This document shows positions 45,601-56,973 of a stretch of 64,000 nucleotides of DNA, in pieces (the first letter of the stretch is position 1; each line of letters opens with the position of its first letter). A model generated the notes under the pieces. That model was not told the DNA's origin and did no database searches. It saw only the letters and a program-made list of their open reading frames with translations. The translations under genes were made by a program, and so were the position numbers. Where the stretch lies: positions 2,085,181-2,149,180 of the forward strand of contig NW_011887292.1 of the NCBI RefSeq assembly GCF_000151315.2, given 5' to 3'. Source of the DNA: Capsaspora owczarzaki ATCC 30864. Lineage: Eukaryota; Opisthokonta; Filasterea.

Positions 45601-45834
45601 GCGGCAGGTGGCGTCCGAGTCGATCGGCCCAAGCTCCGGGTCGTACAGACCACCGGGCGTCGGGTGGTTGAGGTTGTCCAGCAGCGTCGGGTTTGTAATG
45701 CGTTTGACGGACAGCCGGCGGATTTCCTCGGGATCATACAGGGCGAACGACACGCCGGCAATCTGACGGCCGAGCACAGGGCTCTCAGAGCTGCCGCTGC
45801 CGCCAAACATGGAGCCGACGCCGATCGCAGCCAT
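39667..45834 (-). CDS. POLR1A: DNA-directed RNA polymerase I largest subunit
   Basis: Catalytic subunit of RNA polymerase I, which transcribes rRNA in the nucleolus. Six exons: 45834-40702 (a single 5.1-kb exon), 40582-40460, 40380-40269, 40198-40092, 39996-39884 and 39781-39667, total 1900 aa (human 1720). N-terminal zinc clamp [20 protein letters not shown]; second zinc site CSACGCP; the absolutely conserved active-site loop [16 protein letters not shown] with three Mg-binding Asp; bridge-helix region [20 protein letters not shown]; trigger-loop region [16 protein letters not shown]. The C-terminal exons match Pol I rather than Pol II/III ([41 protein letters not shown]). Lineage-specific insertions: an acidic run ([17 protein letters not shown]), an Ala/Ser-rich insertion before the active site, and an acidic stretch in the jaw region. 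Intron crowding at the 3' end is notable. Confidence 0.97.
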
Positions 45835-46678
45835 TGTATCGAGCTTACTACAGACTGTTTTGATGTGCGTAGGGCAGGAGAAATGGGGAGGGAGAGAAAG
45901 GCGCAAAAACAAAGCTTGTCCTTTGGAGCCTGCACGAGGAAACCATCCAAAAAAAAAAAAAAAAAAAAAAAAAAAGTCAGCCAAAATGCAATGGAACTAA
46001 CTCGATTCAGTTTGCAATGCGTTGTCATTGACAAAGGCGCGAGTGCAGACGACACCGCAGAGAGGCAATTTGGGATGGACGCGAGTGAGCTGTGCACAGG
46101 AAGGAATAGTCGCAACGCTGATGGCCGGCAAAGAGACGATAGCAGCAACAGACCAAGGATGGCTGAAACGATCGCTGCATGTGGCGGCAAAAGTGCTTGG
46201 CCGTTTTGCGCGATGTGCGCCGTGTTCCCGCACACTGCACTCCCCGTCCCCTGCAGAACAAACACTAGATATACGCCTTGGGTGCGGCAGAGGGTGGCGG
46301 GGAGTGGCTCGAGGGGCGGGTTGGGGTGGATCGCGCATCCACGTGGAGCAGAAGAAGGGGCAAAGACCAAACTTACCAAAGAAAAAAGAAGAAAAAAAAG
46401 GTGCAAAGATAAAAAGAATGAGCTGCCTGCCTGGCTTGCGATGCAGCAATAACAATGAAGGGGTTTGTGTATTGAAAATTCGGAAGGAAGCCAAAAACAA
46501 ACAAACAAAAAAAAAAGTGGGAACACGCTCTGGCTCGGAGCAATAAGAACGACAATGGACAATAAACAAAAGTGTGAGAAAAAAACAACAAAAACAACCA
46601 AACAAAAGAGAAACAGAGAGACAAAGAAGAGAGAGAGAGAGAGAGAGAAGAGAGATTCACAAAAGATACAGCAAGTGC
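45835..46678. other. POLR1A 5' flank and ARAP-like 3' flank
   Basis: About 840 bases with no supported gene. A 27-base A run (45949-45975; T on the POLR1A sense strand) lies 115 bases before the POLR1A start. A (GA)n run sits at about 46628-46648. The region also holds AAAC-rich sequence. The last exon of the ARAP-like gene may reach into it. Confidence 0.5.
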
Positions 46679-49600
46679 TTAATTCTGTTGAATGGCCAAA
46701 CAGACAAGAGCAGTTTCGTGGTGAGCACAGGCAGATCACGCAGAGAAACACAGGCGGCAAAAGACATACCGACAACAAGGTAATGGCGGCAACCCATTGA
46801 TCAAGCTCGTCTGAGGACTCGGCAGCAAGATACCGGACGGCATCTTCGCCGTCTTCCAAAACTCGGACGCAGAACGAGAATCTGGTAGGCGACCGCTTGT
46901 GTTCTCTAAGATAGTAGACAAGAAGACCCCTGAGCGCGAACTGACCAAGCTCGCCTCCCATCTGCCACAGGTCGGTGACGTGCCAGTCGAACAAAAAACA
47001 CAAATAACAAGCGTGAGAATTGAGAACACGACGGGTTTTGTTTCGTTTTGCCAGATGCTCGATAAACCGAGAACCAAAACGCTTTGCGTACCTTTTGCTC
47101 CTTGTAGTACGCAACGGAGGACGGTGTTGTAGAAAACCAACGTCGTTTCCAGGTCTTCACCGAGCCACCTTCCTTGTGCAGCCAGCCCTTCATCTTGAAG
47201 CCCGGCGTCGCGCGCTACCGTTGCCGCAAACGGTGAAACATGGGGGAGATGAGTGAGACATGGCAGGGTCCGAAACCAATAGCGCCCCAAATTTACCACC
47301 GCGTCGATCTCGTACCTGTTTGGTCAGGAGTGTGCGGATGGGAGACCGTTTCAGCACAAACTTGTTAACTTGATTGAGCTCCCATCGAGATGTGGCTTTG
47401 AGCACATTTTCGGCGTCCGCAAGCGGGCGTTCTGTCACGTCAAGAAACAAAACGGTACAGTAAGAAATAACGTGCCGCGACTGGACGCTCCAACATTGGC
47501 AAAGAAAAACAAACAAACAAACAAACAAACAAACAAACAAACAAACAAACAAACAAACAAACAAACAAACAAACAAACAAACAAACAAACAAACAAATAA
47601 AAATAAAATAAACCATACCCATTTCGCCATCACGCAGGCTTTCAAACAACATGATGTCGGCACTCTGAGGAATGGCAGCAGCCTGCACAACGGCCAACTG
47701 GAGCTCGGCAGCAGTCATGGTCGGTGTGACAGGAATGGTCACGGGCTTGTCAAGCGACTCGATGTAAATCTCCATAGGGAAAGAGCCTCCGTTACCCTCC
47801 TACCAAAACCAAAGAAAAAGAACTCAAGTGAATGCAAAAACCCCCCAGCTCACACCACCTTATCCCCCCCCCGCCTATTCTCGCGTACCATTTGAGGGGT
47901 GTTGGTCTTCCGGGCGGCTGCTTCCATCTTTTTCAGAGCTTCTTGCATCTTTGCCATCTTATCTGGATCCCCACCGGCACTTTCAGCGACGGGGAATGGC
48001 GTTGAATCGCGAGATGCAGGCTGGGCAGGGGGAGGACGCGTGCTCGCGAAGGGCGAGGTGACGATCGACGCCAAGCTTCCACGGAGGCCCTCGCTGTGCC
48101 CTTTGCCTGGATGGCTCTTTTCAAGAGAGGGGGCCGCCGCTGAGTGGCCGGGGAGCGTCGGAGAAGTGGGGACGATCGGCGGCGAGTTGGTCTCGGTCTC
48201 CCACGGATCAACATAGCCGGTGGGCCCGCCCAGCTCAGCCTCGAAAATCCAGTCGTGGTACGTGATGAACAGTTCGATGGCACGGTACTGCTCCGACATG
48301 TCGGTCAAGAACCCGTCGCTTTGAGACGAGACAGTGAGCAGCGTCGGACCAAACACGATGGCGAGATTTTGGAAGGTCATCTTGTTGACATGCCCCAGGT
48401 TGGCAACCTTGGAGAGGTGCGTCATCAATCGCTTCAACACGTTGTAGTTCTCGTGGGGCAGCGCCTCAACAATGCCTTGAAGCTGGCGCAGCCGTTCCTC
48501 GTGGTCGTTGACACGACACGCATCCATGAGCTGGCGGTACAATGCCGTCGTCAAGAGCGGATCCGGCATGGAGCGGAAGAAGAGCTTGAGCAATCCCGCA
48601 ACGTCGTGCACCTCGGCGTGCTGCTCGTCAAAATCAACCAGCGACTCTTCCTGGTTGACGGCAATGCGCATTTGTTGGATGGCCGCGTTGTTTCCGCTGA
48701 TGCGGTAAATTCCTTCAACGTCCAAGCCGTGCTGGTCGACGTACTTGATGGCGCGATCAAGGAAGCCCGGGAGCTTGGTCGTGTCCTTGCGCATGAGCAG
48801 CGAAAGCGGCACACCAAACACTTGCGTGTTTCGAATGTCAGAAATCCAGGCATCGCGATCGCTGTCGTTCTCGGCTTTGAGGTAGAAGGTTCGTGTGCCG
48901 GTCGTCAGGTGGAAGGTGTGTGCTTCGCTCTGCTTGTTTGCGCCTTCACCGACGGCAATGTTTGTCACCTTCTTCATGTCGATCAGACCGAGGAGCTCAC
49001 GGTCCTGCTGCGACTTGAAATAGTAGATTTCGCGTCCCTTCAGGACGAGCCAGCGCTTCTTCCACGACGTGTACGTGCCACCGCGCTTGCAGAGCCAGCC
49101 CTGGCGTGCTGGGTTGTCAAAGATTTGGTCGATGCGTCGCTTGAAGCCCTGCGCGGTCGGGTTGGCCTGGATGATCACGCGGATGGCAGCCATCCACTCG
49201 TCCATCTCGTGCTCCGAGTCGGCGCAGAACATAAAGTCGCGGTCACTGGCGGTGCTGAGCTCAAAGCAGAAGCGGTACTTGTGGTCCTTGACAGACTCTT
49301 CGTCTGCAGGGGCGACGCCCATCACATCTTGCAGATACACAATGCCAGCGGGCTCTCGGTCAGACTCGGTCTTGAAATAACGAATGGTCCCGTGCTCCAT
49401 CACAATCCAGCGCTTGCGCCATCCCTTGTTGCTGCCGCCTTGCTTGTACAAAAAGCCAAGCTTGCGCACGGCAGGCGCAGCGGCTCCTCCGCTTGCCGCA
49501 CCTGCAGCAGCAACTGGCGAATTCAGCATTGGCTTGGATTTGACGAGCGCCTTGTTGAGACGCTTGACAATCTCCTTCCGACCCTCCATTTCGGCGTAGT

Positions 49601-52600
49601 GCATGGGCGGGTAGCCGTCCGAGTCGGTGAGCGTGGGGTTGGCATTGTTCTGCAGCAGAATCTCAACGACACAGGCGTAGCCCGCGGCAGCGGCAGCGTG
49701 CAACGGTGTTTTGCAGGACTGTCCGGCATGCACGTAGTTGACTTTGGCGCCCAGCGCAATAAATTCCAACGTGCGAGCAAGATCATCCGTAGACGCCGCA
49801 ATGTAGAGCTGCTGGCCAAGCGTGTTCGAGTCCGTCTCGCGCTCCTGTCGAATAAATTGCTTGCGCTCGTACTTGGCTCGAATGAACTCTTCACGCGGCG
49901 CTCGAGGCGTGTCGGGAGTCGGCTTTCGCACTGTCGGGGGCAGGTCGACCTCCCAGATGGCGTTGGCTGTTGCATTACCAGACTCCTGCATGACGGCAAT
50001 CATTTCCGACGACCAGTCGTCCAACGTGACTGAACGAACCTTGGAGATGTGAACTCCCAAGCTGCGGTGAATTCCAGAGCACTCGATGCAGACAACGATT
50101 CCCAGATTGATGCTGGCCCAGTCGGGATCTGCAGTGATGAAGCGGACAAGAATAGTTGAAAAAAAAGTGAGCAAAACAAAAGCACAAAGTGGGCAAGGGG
50201 GGGGGGAATCACGATGTTGGCGAATTAATTCTCTTTGACTGCAAATCCGCAACTCTGCAAAATCCACACTTTAAAAAGCCCTCCCCCCAACAATACCACA
50301 AGCGACTTACTCGCAGTCCCGCAATCAGCACAATGCTTGTTGCTCTCGTTGAGCCAAACTGCATCCAGTGCAGCTTGACCGGTGACGGACTTTTGACCTT
50401 CTTTCATCGAGCTGGTGCGACGAGTCTTGTCGCTTTGGTTTGAGTTGAGCGAGAAGAGAATGGAGTTTTGAATGGCGGTAATCCACTCGGTCATGTCGTC
50501 GTAGCTTTCGGCCTGGAAAAAGTACGTGCGATTCAGCGTGACCAACTGGAAGCGGTTGCGCTTCTGGTCGTCAATCTTTGCAGTTACAGTCATCGTGTTG
50601 ATGCTACCGAGTGGGACTGCAAGCTCGTAGTCCTCGTAGTTGTTGTAGTAGCAGAGCTGGCCTTCCTTGATGGCAATGTACCGCTTCTTCCAGTCTTTCG
50701 CCATGCTATTGCCTTGCTTCTTGAGCCAGCCTTCCTTATCAGGGTTGGCCATGTTCCCACCAACCGTCTCGGAAACGTCCTTGTTGCTTTGCTCGGCTTC
50801 GGTGATGGTGGTTTGCAGCGCCTTGAGCCACGCATCCACATCATCGGGATTGTCGGCGGCAAACAAGAAGGTGCGCTGCTTGGTCACAATCTCAAAGCAA
50901 TGTTTAAACTTGGAGTCGACCACCTTGGACGTGCGAACCTCCATCATGTAACGGCTCGAGACCACGCCGACAGGCTCTCGGTCCACGTCGGACTTGTAGT
51001 AGAGCAAGTTGCCGTTCTCGAGCACACAGTAGCGGCGCTTCCAGCCCTTGTTGTTGTTGACGCCGCCCTGCTTGGAGAGATAGCCCTCAATGTTGGCCGT
51101 GTACGAAGGCACCGGGGCGCGCTTGATCGGGGGCCTGACCGGCCGAATGGGGGAGGTCGGACTGGTCGCGCCGGCAGCGGCAGCGGCGGGCGATTGGGAC
51201 ACCGCAATGGTGGTGGGGCGTGGTGGGGCGGGCCGAGGTGGACGTACACCCGTTGCCGTTGGCGAGGTGGGATCGCTCTGCTCAGCAGCTGCTGCTGTGG
51301 GCAACGAGGGCTTCTCGGGCTTCTCGGGCTTATCTGGCTTGTCGGGACGTTCCGGTTTCTCGGGCTTTTCGGGTTTTGCGGGCCTGGGTGGCAGTGCATT
51401 GCCGTCGGGACTCGGGCGCGCTGGCTTGGGCGCGAGCTCGGGACCGGCAACCGTGGTTACAGGTCTGGCTCCAGGGAAAATGGCGACGGAGCCAACTGGA
51501 GGCTTGAATTTGGTGGCTCGCGGAGGTGCAACCGGGTCGGCTTCCGCATCGGACGGTGCTGGCTGCTGTGCTTGCTGTGCCTGCATCGCTGGCGCGACAG
51601 CGGGCCTCGGGACGAGCGGCTGGATCTTTGGCAACGTGGGCTTTGCCGCGACCTGAGGGGCTTCGTCTTCGCTATCGCTGTCGCTGTAGCTGGGTGCGTT
51701 CTGTGCGGCTGCTGCAGGTCGTTCAGCCGCAACGGGCACGGCCTCTGGCGGCGACACACGCTTGGCTGGCACAGGCATGACGGAAACGCCAAATTTAGGT
51801 TTGGGCTTGATGGCACCAGGTCCAGAGGCGGTTTCAGCAGGAGTTGCGGGAGCTGCAGGAGTCGCAGGAGTCGCAGGAGTCGCAGGAGTCGCAGGAGTTG
51901 CTGCAGCAGTAGCTGGCGGGGCTGGTCGTTTTGGAAGAGGCGTGGGCACAGGGGCAGCGCTCGCCGTTTCCGGGCCGGGTGACGCCGGTTGAGGCGGACG
52001 CTTGATAGGCGGCGGGGCTCCAGCAGGCACAACTTCAGCGTCAGACGCAGCCGATGAAGAAGACGCCGCCGCCGCAGCAGCCGCCGCAGCGGAGGCTGCA
52101 GCTGCGGCCTCTGCCGGTGAAAGCGCTGGTCGTGGCGCTCCAGTAGCCACGGCAAATGCCGCCGCTGCTGCGTTGGCCGGCGACATTGCGGGTTTGGTGG
52201 GCTTGGGGACAATGCTGGGCTTGGCGGCCAGAGGCTTTGGTTTGAGTGCCACGACAACGCCCTCGGCTTCTGCTGCCGGCTCGGCTGCGGCTGCTGCTTG
52301 AGCAGGCTTTGGCGGTCGGGCGAGTTGCGAAGGAGCATCGTCAGCAGCATTTGCAGCAGCAGCAATTGGCTTTGGCGGGCGGACTGGCGCTTGCGGCTCG
52401 GCATCAGCCGGTGGAGGAGGCGAGGAGGTGGCAGCAGTCGCGGTCGCTTTGGGCGGACGGGGAGGGGCGACGGGCTCGGCCACTGCGGCAGGCGACTTTG
52501 GCTCAGCAGGCTTGGGCGGACGCGCCGGAGCGTCAGGCTCGGAGGCAGCGGATGTGTTTTCGGCGACCGAGTCGCGTTTCGGCATGAGTTGGTCCAAGTC

Positions 52601-53029
52601 GAGCATTGCCTGCTGAATAATCATAAAGGTGCTATCTCGACTGTTGTCTGCGATGCTGGCAGCGGGAGCGGCAAAAGGAACAGCAGCAGCAGCAGCGGCA
52701 GCAGTCGGTGCAGCAGTCGGTGCAGCAGCAGAGTTGGCGTCTCCCGGCAACAGATCAAGGCTGGCAATAGAGCCGCGAGAGGTGGACTGTGCGTTGGCAA
52801 TGAGCTTTTGCAACGCGTCGGGCTGCAAGAGCTTGGGGGCGTCCGCCAGCAAGCGCTTGCGATGCCCCGGCAGCGTAATGTTCATCGTGTCGAGATCTTC
52901 CGCCGTGAGCGTTCCACAGACATCGAGATCGTCGTACCCGTTGTCCAAGAAGGCCGACAGGTACGAGACCAACTTGAGCGAGGTGAGCCAGAGCCGGACG
53001 GCATCTGCGCCAGACTCGACGTCGTCCAT
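46679..53029 (-). CDS. ARAP-like dual Arf-GAP / Rho-GAP (SAM, five PH, ankyrin, RA)
   Basis: Exons 53029-50311, 50128-47889, 47799-47619, 47431-47316, 47214-47092 and 46961-46770 join in frame; a last exon at about 46684-46679 (AAT TAA) is a guess. About 1858 aa. Order: SAM (about 8-75, ITLPGHRKRLLADAP), Pro/Ala-rich linker (80-640), PH1 (EGYLSKQGGVNNNKGWKRRY), PH2 (EGWLKKQGNSMAKDWKKRY), Arf-GAP zinc finger (CADC...CIECSGIHRSLG with the catalytic Arg), ankyrin repeats (TPLHAAAAAGYACVVEILL), PH3, PH4, Rho-GAP (GIYRISGN, catalytic Arg), RA-like (IYIESLDKPVTIPV) and PH5 (MKGWLHKEGGSVKTWKRRWF). This is the order of animal ARAP1-3, phosphoinositide-controlled GAPs that turn off Arf and Rho at membranes. 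The Arf-GAP finger is split by intron 1. Confidence 0.93.
47506..47597. repeat. (CAAA)n / (TTTG)n microsatellite in ARAP-like intron 3
   Basis: About 22 tandem CAAA units on the plus strand, TTTG on the sense strand, starting only about 20 bases after the intron donor at 47618. Confidence 0.96.
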
Positions 53030-54618
53030 GGCAAACAAAAAAGGGGGTCACAGATCCTTGCTGCAAGAACAAAAACCGTCACCGGTCACCCAATGAAAAC
53101 AACACACAAAAATCAAAGTGAGTAAGCGCAAAGCAAAGTTTGGAGGTGGTGAGGTTTGTTGCGTTCTGCTGAATGTGTGACTGGAAGGAGGACACAACAA
53201 CAACTGGGTCGAGAGGCGAATTAGCAAAAGAGACGGGATTCAGAAAGGGATCGGAACAGGTGTCTGCACAGCCGCAGCGCCCCATGAGCCAGTATCACAA
53301 GACAGACAGGCCACAAAAGAAGCAAGTGCAGCAAAAGAAAAAGCACAGTGCTCGCTGTGGTTGAAGGGGGGGGGCGTCTTTTTGGCCAGCAATGATGGCG
53401 ACTGCTGTGGATGCGGATGGAAATCTGACCAAAAAAAAAAAAAAAAAAAAAAAAAGCTACTTCAAAATGCAAGGCGAGCGACCCACTCGCAGATGACACG
53501 GAACAGAGCACTGGTCAATGGGGCCACACGGGGCACAACTAGCAGAGAGCCACAAAAAGCCAATCTGCAGTTCGATCCACAGGCCCTCGGGCAAACTCCT
53601 GGACGAGCGGACTGCGCACTCGTTGGAAGTTGAGGTCGTCTCTCAGTCACACACACCACAACGGCAACCACAGACTAGCCTGCTCGTCTCGCCGAGGTCC
53701 CTTCGCACCAGACCAGGGCGACGTCAATACACCACTGACAGAGCTGCGTAGTGTGCTGACCCACTCCAACCCAACAGAGTCGCCTCTGGCTCCTGGATCA
53801 CTGTCATGAAATAATAATAATAAAAATAAATAAAATAAAACAAAAAAAATAATAAAAGGAAATTTTGAACCAAAAAAAAAAAAAAAAAAAAAAGCTCCCC
53901 GTCTCGACGAGCGGTTCGATTTGGGGCGGATGCACAGGCAGATCACCGCCGCGTCATGGTGAAAGCAAGGCAAAGCCAGGCCAGTTGTCGAGAATGGGGC
54001 TGAGCGGGCGCGGGGGCGGGGGCGGGGGAAAGGCATGATGCAACCCCGCGACACGCCGAGCGTGCTACACAACGAAAGTCGCCCCAGAATTTTGTCGCCT
54101 CGCATCCAACAGATTTGCTTGCGCGTGCGCACACAGCAGCAGAAGCGCAGGCGCAGATTCACTGCAGAGCAAGTAACTCAAGCCCCAAAAGAGAGCTCGA
54201 GGACCAAGGTTGGTCAGTCCCGGAGCGCATTCTGAACCAAGCTAAAAGAAAAAAAGCAAACGAAAAAAAAAAAAAAAAGAAAAAGCAGAATTTTGCACAA
54301 AGCAAATCTCTTTACACAAACTCGAATGATCGTCCTTCCAAGCTTGGGTGCAAGCAACAAAACTCTCCGAGAATTTAGCAAGTGAGATTGTATTGCACAG
54401 CCGGGGGAGGAGGGATGGAGGGAGGAGAGTGAGAGAGGACTCTGCGATCGCTGCTGGGTTTTGTGGGATTTCGTCTGAGCAAAAAAACGAAAGTCCCATT
54501 CGGGTCAATGCGAGCGAGGTAAGTTGCTGATGGAATTGCAAACAAGTACTGACACAAAAAACGACACGTGCACAAAATAAACTCATTCGAAGAAACGAGG
54601 ACAACCAACGAATAACTG
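53030..54618. other. Long intergenic region between ARAP-like gene and ACTL6
   Basis: About 1.6 kb, the largest stretch without a supported gene. It holds a 25-base A run (53431-53455), a 22-base A run (53872-53893) behind an ATT/AAAT-rich block (53810-53860), and a G-rich quadruplex-type motif (54006-54028). Open frames here are short and low-complexity. It may carry noncoding 5' exons and the promoter of the ARAP-like gene. Confidence 0.5.
54006..54028 (+). promoter_or_regulatory. G-quadruplex-type motif
   Basis: Four G runs (GGG, then three of GGGGG) separated by loops of 3, 1 and 1 bases, satisfying the usual G4 pattern. It lies about 1 kb upstream of the ARAP-like start codon, with the G-rich strand being plus. 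Confidence 0.6.
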
Positions 54619-56973
54619 TTACACGCATTTCTTCTCAATGTATGCCTTGCCCGATTCTTCGTACTCTTGCTTTGACATCCACATTTGTTGAAAGGAGCCG
54701 AGGGAGGCCAGAATGGAGCCGCCAATCCAGCTGCTGAACATGCGTTCGACACTGAGCCCAGAGGCCACTGTTTTGAGCTTGGAGATGGCGGGCAAAGCCA
54801 TGCGCAGCTCCGCGTCCAGCCGCTCGGGCAGGCCTCGGACAAGACTACCGCCACCGACAACAATAACGGACGATCCAATGCTTGGTCGGACATCCACGTC
54901 ACACGAGTTGATTGCGGCAGTTGCCAGGCGATGCAGACCGATGGGCTTGGGAGCCGCCAGCCCTCCTGCTGGATCTTTCGTCCCGTCCGAGGTGGCGTCC
55001 ATCGCGGATGCGGACGACGCGCGTGAAGAAACACTAACAGCTGGCGCGGTCTGCAGAACACAAGAGTTTGGTGTGAATGTGCAGGGGGTCCCTCACCTTT
55101 CAGCAAAACGTTGACAAAAAAAAAAAAACCAAGGAAAAAAAAAGCAACTGTGCACACAGCCTACCGCATCTGCATGCGTCTCAGGATCAAACAGGGTCTC
55201 AGCCAGACGATAACGATCAGCTCCTAGCGAAATGTTCAAGCCGTCGGGGAACTCGAACGACGCTGCGGGCAAATTGGCAACAGAACTAGAGACATGGAAA
55301 GTTAGTTGACGACAGGATAGACGCACAAATCAAGTCAAGCCAAAGAAGGACTCTTACTCGCGATCGAAAGTGCGGCCAGAGCAAAATAGCACACTGTGCA
55401 CAAAATCTTGAAGCACAAGCTGTTGAACGAGCATTTTGAGACAGCTCAGCAACGGGCATGAAACATCGCGATTGGAGTTAGCAGCCGTACCTGCTTGGAA
55501 TAGCGATGGAAGGAGTCTGAGATTGGCTCGGCAAATGTTCGTGGTGTCCACTTGGGAGCAGCGTTCAGCGCGACCGCTTGCTTCGAGGCAACCATGTATG
55601 AAGGGCGTATGACGATCTGGTTCTTTTCCAAGTATTGCGCACACTGGCTCAAGAGAAAATCGCCACCAACACTGCTGGTCATGATGGCTGTTCAATTGCG
55701 CAAGGCGGGGGAGGAGATGATCAACACCATGTGAGCTACAGCCAAGCCATTCAGTTCACAAACTCCAACCAGCCGAGCCAACCAGAGTAAATTACATTTG
55801 GGCATCACAAACCCGTCCACGACAGGTACAGCGCTAGAGAGTGAGGCTCCAATATCCAACACAAGCCCAGTGGGTCGTCCATTGGCAAAGCTGCAATAGC
55901 CAGAGGAATGGTATGAGCACCAACGCATGATATGAGCACCCAAACAAAAGCAAACACAATCCCGCGCCCTGCCCCCCCCGCGCCACAAACGCCTGCCTGA
56001 TTGATACATCACGTTCCTCACTTCCTACACCAGGTCACTCAAACCCCATCCTCGCTTACGCAGATGCCACAGCACTCCGGGCCAGGTAGAACGCCGGCAC
56101 GTTATACTTTTCGAAAAACAGCTCCGTCATGTGCTCACGGCTTTCGCGGGGATTCCAAGACGGCTCAATCATGAGGAGGGGATGTTGGGCAGCATCCACA
56201 CGCAACCCAGTCGCAAAGCCGTAATCTGCCAGGAGCTCAAAGCGCTCCCAATCTTCGACTGCAACGCAAAAACGAAATGAGCAACAAACGATTCAAAATC
56301 CTTTCGTTCCTTCCCAGCAAAAAGTTTTGCAGCAAGATCGGCGCTATACAACACGGCCGAGCTTTGTGATGTTCGACGTACCAAGACCGTTCTGCATGAC
56401 TCCGGCCAGATCAACGTTGGAGCGCACAACTGCGAGCGTTGTCGTACCAACGTAGCTTTTGCGGCTGCGCCGTGCGGCGCCACCCGCCGTGCCTGACGGC
56501 AGATCACGATCGGAGGTATCCATGGGTACAGAGTCCTGGCTCGCGGCATGATGGCTTGGGGCCAGTCCGACCACCGACGGGAAGACGGATTTCGGGGTGT
56601 CTTCTCCAGCAAAGCCAAAGCGCGTTGTGGCCGAGCCAATGTCAAGCACCAGCGCGCCGACCTCATCTGCAATGAATGGCAAGTCGAGCAAACGGAGGTT
56701 GGGTGGCGGGAGAAGAGGGAGGGTGAGCAGTTGAACAAGGTGAGCAGAGATTGGGATGGAGCTGAAAGGGATGGGTTTGAGATCCGGACTGCTCACTGAC
56801 TCGAGCCCCTCGCTCGTCGGTCTGCACACGCAACGCATGCCCGTTCTGCCGAGTTTGGGAACGCGTGCGAGGCGGGCGGAAGTTGGGGCCCACAGCAGGC
56901 CAGAGCTCATCATCAATGCGAGATCTACAACTTTTTTTTTTGGCGCCATTTCAATGCGCGCGCCTCCGCTCAT
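54619..56973 (-). CDS. ACTL6A-like: Actin-related protein ACTL6/BAF53 (Arp4), chromatin remodelling subunit
   Basis: Actin-like subunit shared by SWI/SNF, INO80 and NuA4-type complexes. Exons 56666-56382, 56258-56060, 55890-55796, 55687-55491, 55419-55358, 55285-55165 and 55050-54619 all join in phase, about 466 aa with a short first exon. Motifs: [20 protein letters not shown] (phosphate loop 1), [60 protein letters not shown] and [20 protein letters not shown], ending YIEKKC like human VERKCP. Insertions rich in Ser/Asp lie at about residues 40-65 and before the last domain. Start: an ATG at 56973 (MSGG, like human) would need a GC donor after ten bases to join exon 56666 in frame. Alternatively the open frame through 56667-56973 is read unspliced, or another leader exists. 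Confidence 0.92.

Noticed and set aside
47506-47597. CRISPR-like regular repeat array
   Set aside because: A four-base microsatellite without spacers, in a eukaryotic intron.
48144-50033. 629-codon open frame on the plus strand (and 50468-51982)
   Set aside because: Antisense to the ARAP-like gene, whose PH, Arf-GAP and Rho-GAP domains are clear on the minus strand.
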